A stretch of 64,000 nt of DNA from the NCBI GenBank assembly GCA_032358165.1, contig JAALGY010000031.1, forward strand, positions 2,480,001-2,544,000, in the 5' to 3' direction. Both the position numbers and the translations under genes were made by a program. Positions 61,001 through 64,000 of this stretch are shown one piece after another. The DNA is from Diplosphaera chodatii (taxonomy: Eukaryota; Chlorophyta; Trebouxiophyceae; Prasiolales; Stichococcaceae). The notes beneath the pieces are model-generated. The model had not been told where the DNA came from, ran no database searches, and saw only the letters and a list, made by a program, of their open reading frames with translations. Position 1 is the stretch's first letter. Every line of letters starts with the position of its first letter.

Positions 61001-63939
61001 GCCCACCTCCTGCGGGGTGCGCAAACACGCGCATGTTCCGGCCCAGCTGACCACTGCAAGCTTCGGGTTATGTGCAGCCATACCGCAGCAGTGTGCCATG
61101 TGTGCGAGGGGCACAGCCGGCACTTCCATGCCTGTCGGCCGCCTGTTCTGACGGCCCACAGCGGGCCCGCACCTTCACGAACTCGGCCATCTGGCCGTCG
61201 CCTGTGTGCAGCAGCTGCTTGACGGCGACGTCCTGCACCCCGCCCCGCAGCCCGCGGTACACGCGGCCGTACGCGCCCTCGCCCTGCGGGTGACAGCAGC
61301 CCCTGAGCGTCTGCAGGCTGCTGTCATGCACTATGCTGCTGCGCTGCTGCAAACGAAGGGTTCCGCACGCACAAGTACGGCGGCGTATCTGCACAGGCAT
61401 GCACTTTTGACCCGGGATCCACGCACCAGCAGCCACTCTGAGCCGTCCTGCTTCTTGCAGACTTGGATGTCATCAGGATGGATGAACCAGCCCTGCAGCT
61501 TTCTGTCGAACTTGCTGGCCCAGCCCCCTTCCCCTGGTGCAGCACAGCACTCGATGGGAAGGGCTCCTGCATGCTGACTGCAACACGCAACCATCATGGT
61601 CCTCGTGTACAGGCCACATCTGGTGAAGTCACCTGATTCGCTGTCCTCCTCTCGGCGTTGCCTTCGACGCCTTCGGTGGTAGACCAGCAGCACCACTGCA
61701 AGACGAACATCAAAGCAACTTTCAGCACATGTGCAGCCAGATGTGCATCAGAGACTCACGGCTCATATGCTCGGCTTGCAAAGCAGCGTCTAGTGGCAAG
61801 CTGCTGTCGGCTGTGCTGGAGGCGGCAGCGGAGACAAGGCGCCTACTGCCGGGCACACCCCACGGAAGCACTAGCACCACAGGCAGGATGGCAAGAACCG
61901 CACATCCAGCAGCGCTGATGAGTATCATGACGCCGACGACGCTGACGACGGCGGCGATGAGCGCAGTGGAGGCCCGCGAGCCTCCGCCGCTCCCGGCCGC
62001 GGCTGTGGAGTTTCCGCTGCAGGCACACCCACCGCACAAGCTTGAAGGCGATACAGGTGGCAAGCCGATGCTTCGTGCAGCATCAAATCTGCGGCGTGGC
62101 ACACAGTGGGTCTGGCGCTGCAGGACTTGGCACCAAGCACGGCCGATGTTGCGGTGGTTCCGCACCCGTCTGCCACAATCGTCCGGTTGGCATACTCCGG
62201 CAGGATCTGCACCAACACGGTACGACCTTGGCTGGCCGGTGCAAACTTGCATGTTTCAATCTGCGCACACTGGACTGCACCCATGCAACATGATGGTTGC
62301 TGATATATAAAGCTGTGATGCCTCACAGCTCTGTAAGGGTTCAGTTCCGGCGCATAGCGTGTGGTCACTGTGACAGTGGTAGGCGCGCCGAGCTTTGCCA
62401 GCCCCACGCGTGTTGCATTCTGGACCACGGTCTGCAGAGCCTGCACGAAGCAAAAGCTGGAAGATGGCTACGCTGGGTGCTGCTGCTATCAGGTGTGTGC
62501 AGCAGGGCACGCAAGGCAGAGACTGGCTGGCGCCAGCGTTGCTTTGGGTGTTGCTGATCTAAAATGTAGAAGAGGGCACTTATGTGCTCAGGGCTGCAGT
62601 GACACAGCATGGCAGTGGGCAGCTCACTTGCGGAGTGTATGTTCCGTTGACGTGCAGCGTGATGATCGCCATGGTGATCTTCGTCCCGCTGAGATCGGCG
62701 GCCTGTTGCACACACCCGCGGTCTGGTTGACTGCTGGCCATAGGGTGATGTCAGCATGCCCCACCTGGGCTACCAAACAAGATGCATGCATGTTGCTGGA
62801 TGTGCAGTCAGGCTACCTCTGTGATGTTCAGTATGCGGCATTGCGTGAGCTTTGGCACGTTGTTCGTCACCAAATTGAGCAGTGCTGTCTGCTCTAGGTT
62901 GTCTGGTATCACGCCCTGGCTTTCGAACTGCACATGAAACAGCAATCCCACCTCAGATCTTCAGCAGCATACTTCGGCTAGTGCTGCACAGTCGCCCTTC
63001 TCTGATGCCCGGCCGCAGTGGCCAAAAAGCAGCGGTGGCGGCAGGCACACCTGGAAGGTCGCCAGGAAGGGCGAGGTCGTCAGGTTGACGTACCCCGGCA
63101 GCCGCGCGTTCAGTACCAGCGAGTTGTCCAGCCGCTTAACCAGCAGCGTCAGGAAAGTCACCTGGAGGAAAGGAAGCACATACTGGTCTGCCGTTGCTCT
63201 TGTTGGACCCTGCTGTCTAGTGTGAAGCGGGGTCAGCTGCCACCAGGACCTGACACAGTGGTTGTGAAAAGAACAGGCTCGTGCAAGGGTCAGCATGTCA
63301 AAGTCAGGTGCTTGTTGCACACATGCCAACTTCATATCGCATCGCACATTGTAGCCGAAGGTCGTCATTGACTCTGCGAGCTCCAGCCGCTGCTCGTTCC
63401 CACGCTGTGAAGGCTGCGAGGTGACAGCAGATTGCACGCATCAGCTGTCATCGTCCATGCGGTGACACATGACGGGTCAACTGCTGTACATACGCTGCAG
63501 CACCTCGCATGCTGTGTGCGCCAGCAACATGCATCCTGGATGCAGGGGCCATGGTGCAGGTGCTGACTGGGCAAGCGGGTGCAATCCTCAGCACCTGGCG
63601 GCGCTTGATGAGCAGGGAGTTGCGGGTGAACGAGATCAGCACATTCACGTCCAGCGCAACATAGTCTGTCAGCGTCGTGTCGAAGATGTACGTGGCGGAG
63701 GGCGCCGCCGCCCCGTCCGTCAGGCCTGGGCAGGCGCACATGGTGTCAGCGCAGACGGCCCACCCGCAACAGGCACGTCTTGCAATGACGATGCCCTCGT
63801 CACGAGACCAGCAGTTGCGCGGGCCGTGCACCTGGCGCTAGCGCCTCTGCGATGCTGCCGCCCTGCAGCAGCCTGCGGCCGCGAATGGTGCGTTCAGGCT
63901 GCGGGGGCGGCCTCCTCGCGGGGGCCGGCACCTGTGTGC
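58025..63939 (-). CDS. Receptor-like TKL kinase D (N-terminus outside window)
   Basis: Fourth member of the kinase family; the signal-peptide exon lies beyond the right edge. Exons (minus strand): 63832-63939, 63595-63725, 63348-63404, 63051-63161, 62817-62927, 62628-62702, 62327-62440, 62166-62206, 61859-62016, 61633-61695, 61427-61566, 61173-61283, 60901-61009, 60596-60714, 60291-60415, 60029-60097, 59803-59896, 59600-59662, 59247-59372, 58728-58985, 58025-58573. Ectodomain modules include FESQGVIPDNLEQTALLNLV and TRYAPELNPYRA. Membrane span: AVVSVVGVMILISAAG and the following hydrophobic run to LPVVLVLPW, then HRRRRRQRR. Kinase: GEGAYGRVYRG, VAVKQLL, HSDLKTKNVLL, SDVGLAQL, TFAYAAPETLL. All catalytic residues are present apart from the family's Asp-Val-Gly. 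Intron 17 has a GC donor (AG/GCAAGC). The tail of about 270 residues is Ser/Thr/Gln/Ala-rich, with no NPF motif. Confidence 0.92.
59532..59571. repeat. 14-bp perfect inverted repeat (hairpin) in a kinase D intron
   Basis: The arms 59532-59545 and 59558-59571 (TCAAGGGGAATAGA and its exact reverse complement) flank a 12-base loop. The hairpin lies in the intron between exons 59600-59662 and 59247-59372. It could be the tip of a small inverted-repeat element or a structured intron segment. Confidence 0.75.
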
Positions 63940-64000
63940 CTGCAGCGGCAGGACACTCCTGTGAGCGCCGTCGCACTACCGAGGTTCGGTGTACCCTGCA

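Noticed and set aside
28841..61009. Near-identical NYDRNIVQFYGAC exons in four genes as a possible mobile repeat
   Set aside because: Explained by homology of the kinase domains (the alpha-C to beta-4 region) with conserved exon borders, not by transposition.

Overview
The window is nuclear DNA of a green alga, probably a trebouxiophyte chlorophyte. It is GC-rich. Almost every gene is cut into short exons (often 60-200 bases) by spliceosomal introns with GTGAGT/GTGCGC-like or GC donors and CAG acceptors. The chlorophyte poly(A) signal TGTAA lies downstream of several stop codons. The proteins are plant/algal in type: an RRP6-like exosome nuclease, an SQS1-like G-patch/R3H protein, pyridoxal kinase, a chromate transporter and membrane TKL-type kinases. 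No tRNA, rRNA, CRISPR array or intact mobile element was seen. I joined exons by hand from splice signals and phase. Where a total is given for a protein, the exon lengths sum to a multiple of three unless stated. Allow a base or two of error at exon edges.

Layout, left to right. 1-525 (+) is the 3' end of an unrecognised gene. 1460-6519 (-) is an SQS1-like R3H/G-patch protein, divergent from 6940-8739 (+), pyridoxal kinase. 9148-11307 (-) and 12859-15124 (-) are a tandem pair of secreted cysteine-rich proteins; their first eight coding exons have identical lengths, and both carry the same 29-base element about 100 bases upstream of the start codon. 16245-23236 (-) is an RRP6/EXOSC10-like exonuclease with an HRDC domain.

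The right half is dominated by four homologous receptor-like kinases, here called A (24390-35262, +), B (36145-44523, -), C (45439-52511, -) and D (58025 to beyond the right edge, -). A, B and C each have a signal peptide, a modular ectodomain, one membrane span, a TKL-type kinase domain and a long low-complexity cytoplasmic tail; D has the same layout but its N-terminus lies outside the window. A plus-strand chromate transporter (54337-57284) sits between C and D, preceded at 53661 by a duplicate of its first exon.

The most interesting points are as follows. B has lost the catalytic Asp, Lys and Asn and is a predicted pseudokinase. The tails of A, B and C carry NPF and YxxF motifs of the kind read by endocytic adaptors. 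A has a one-base phase break in its kinase domain. The cysteine-rich pair shares an upstream element. Together the cluster looks like a set of cell-surface sensors, one of them catalytically dead, with built-in trafficking signals. That last statement is inference from sequence motifs.
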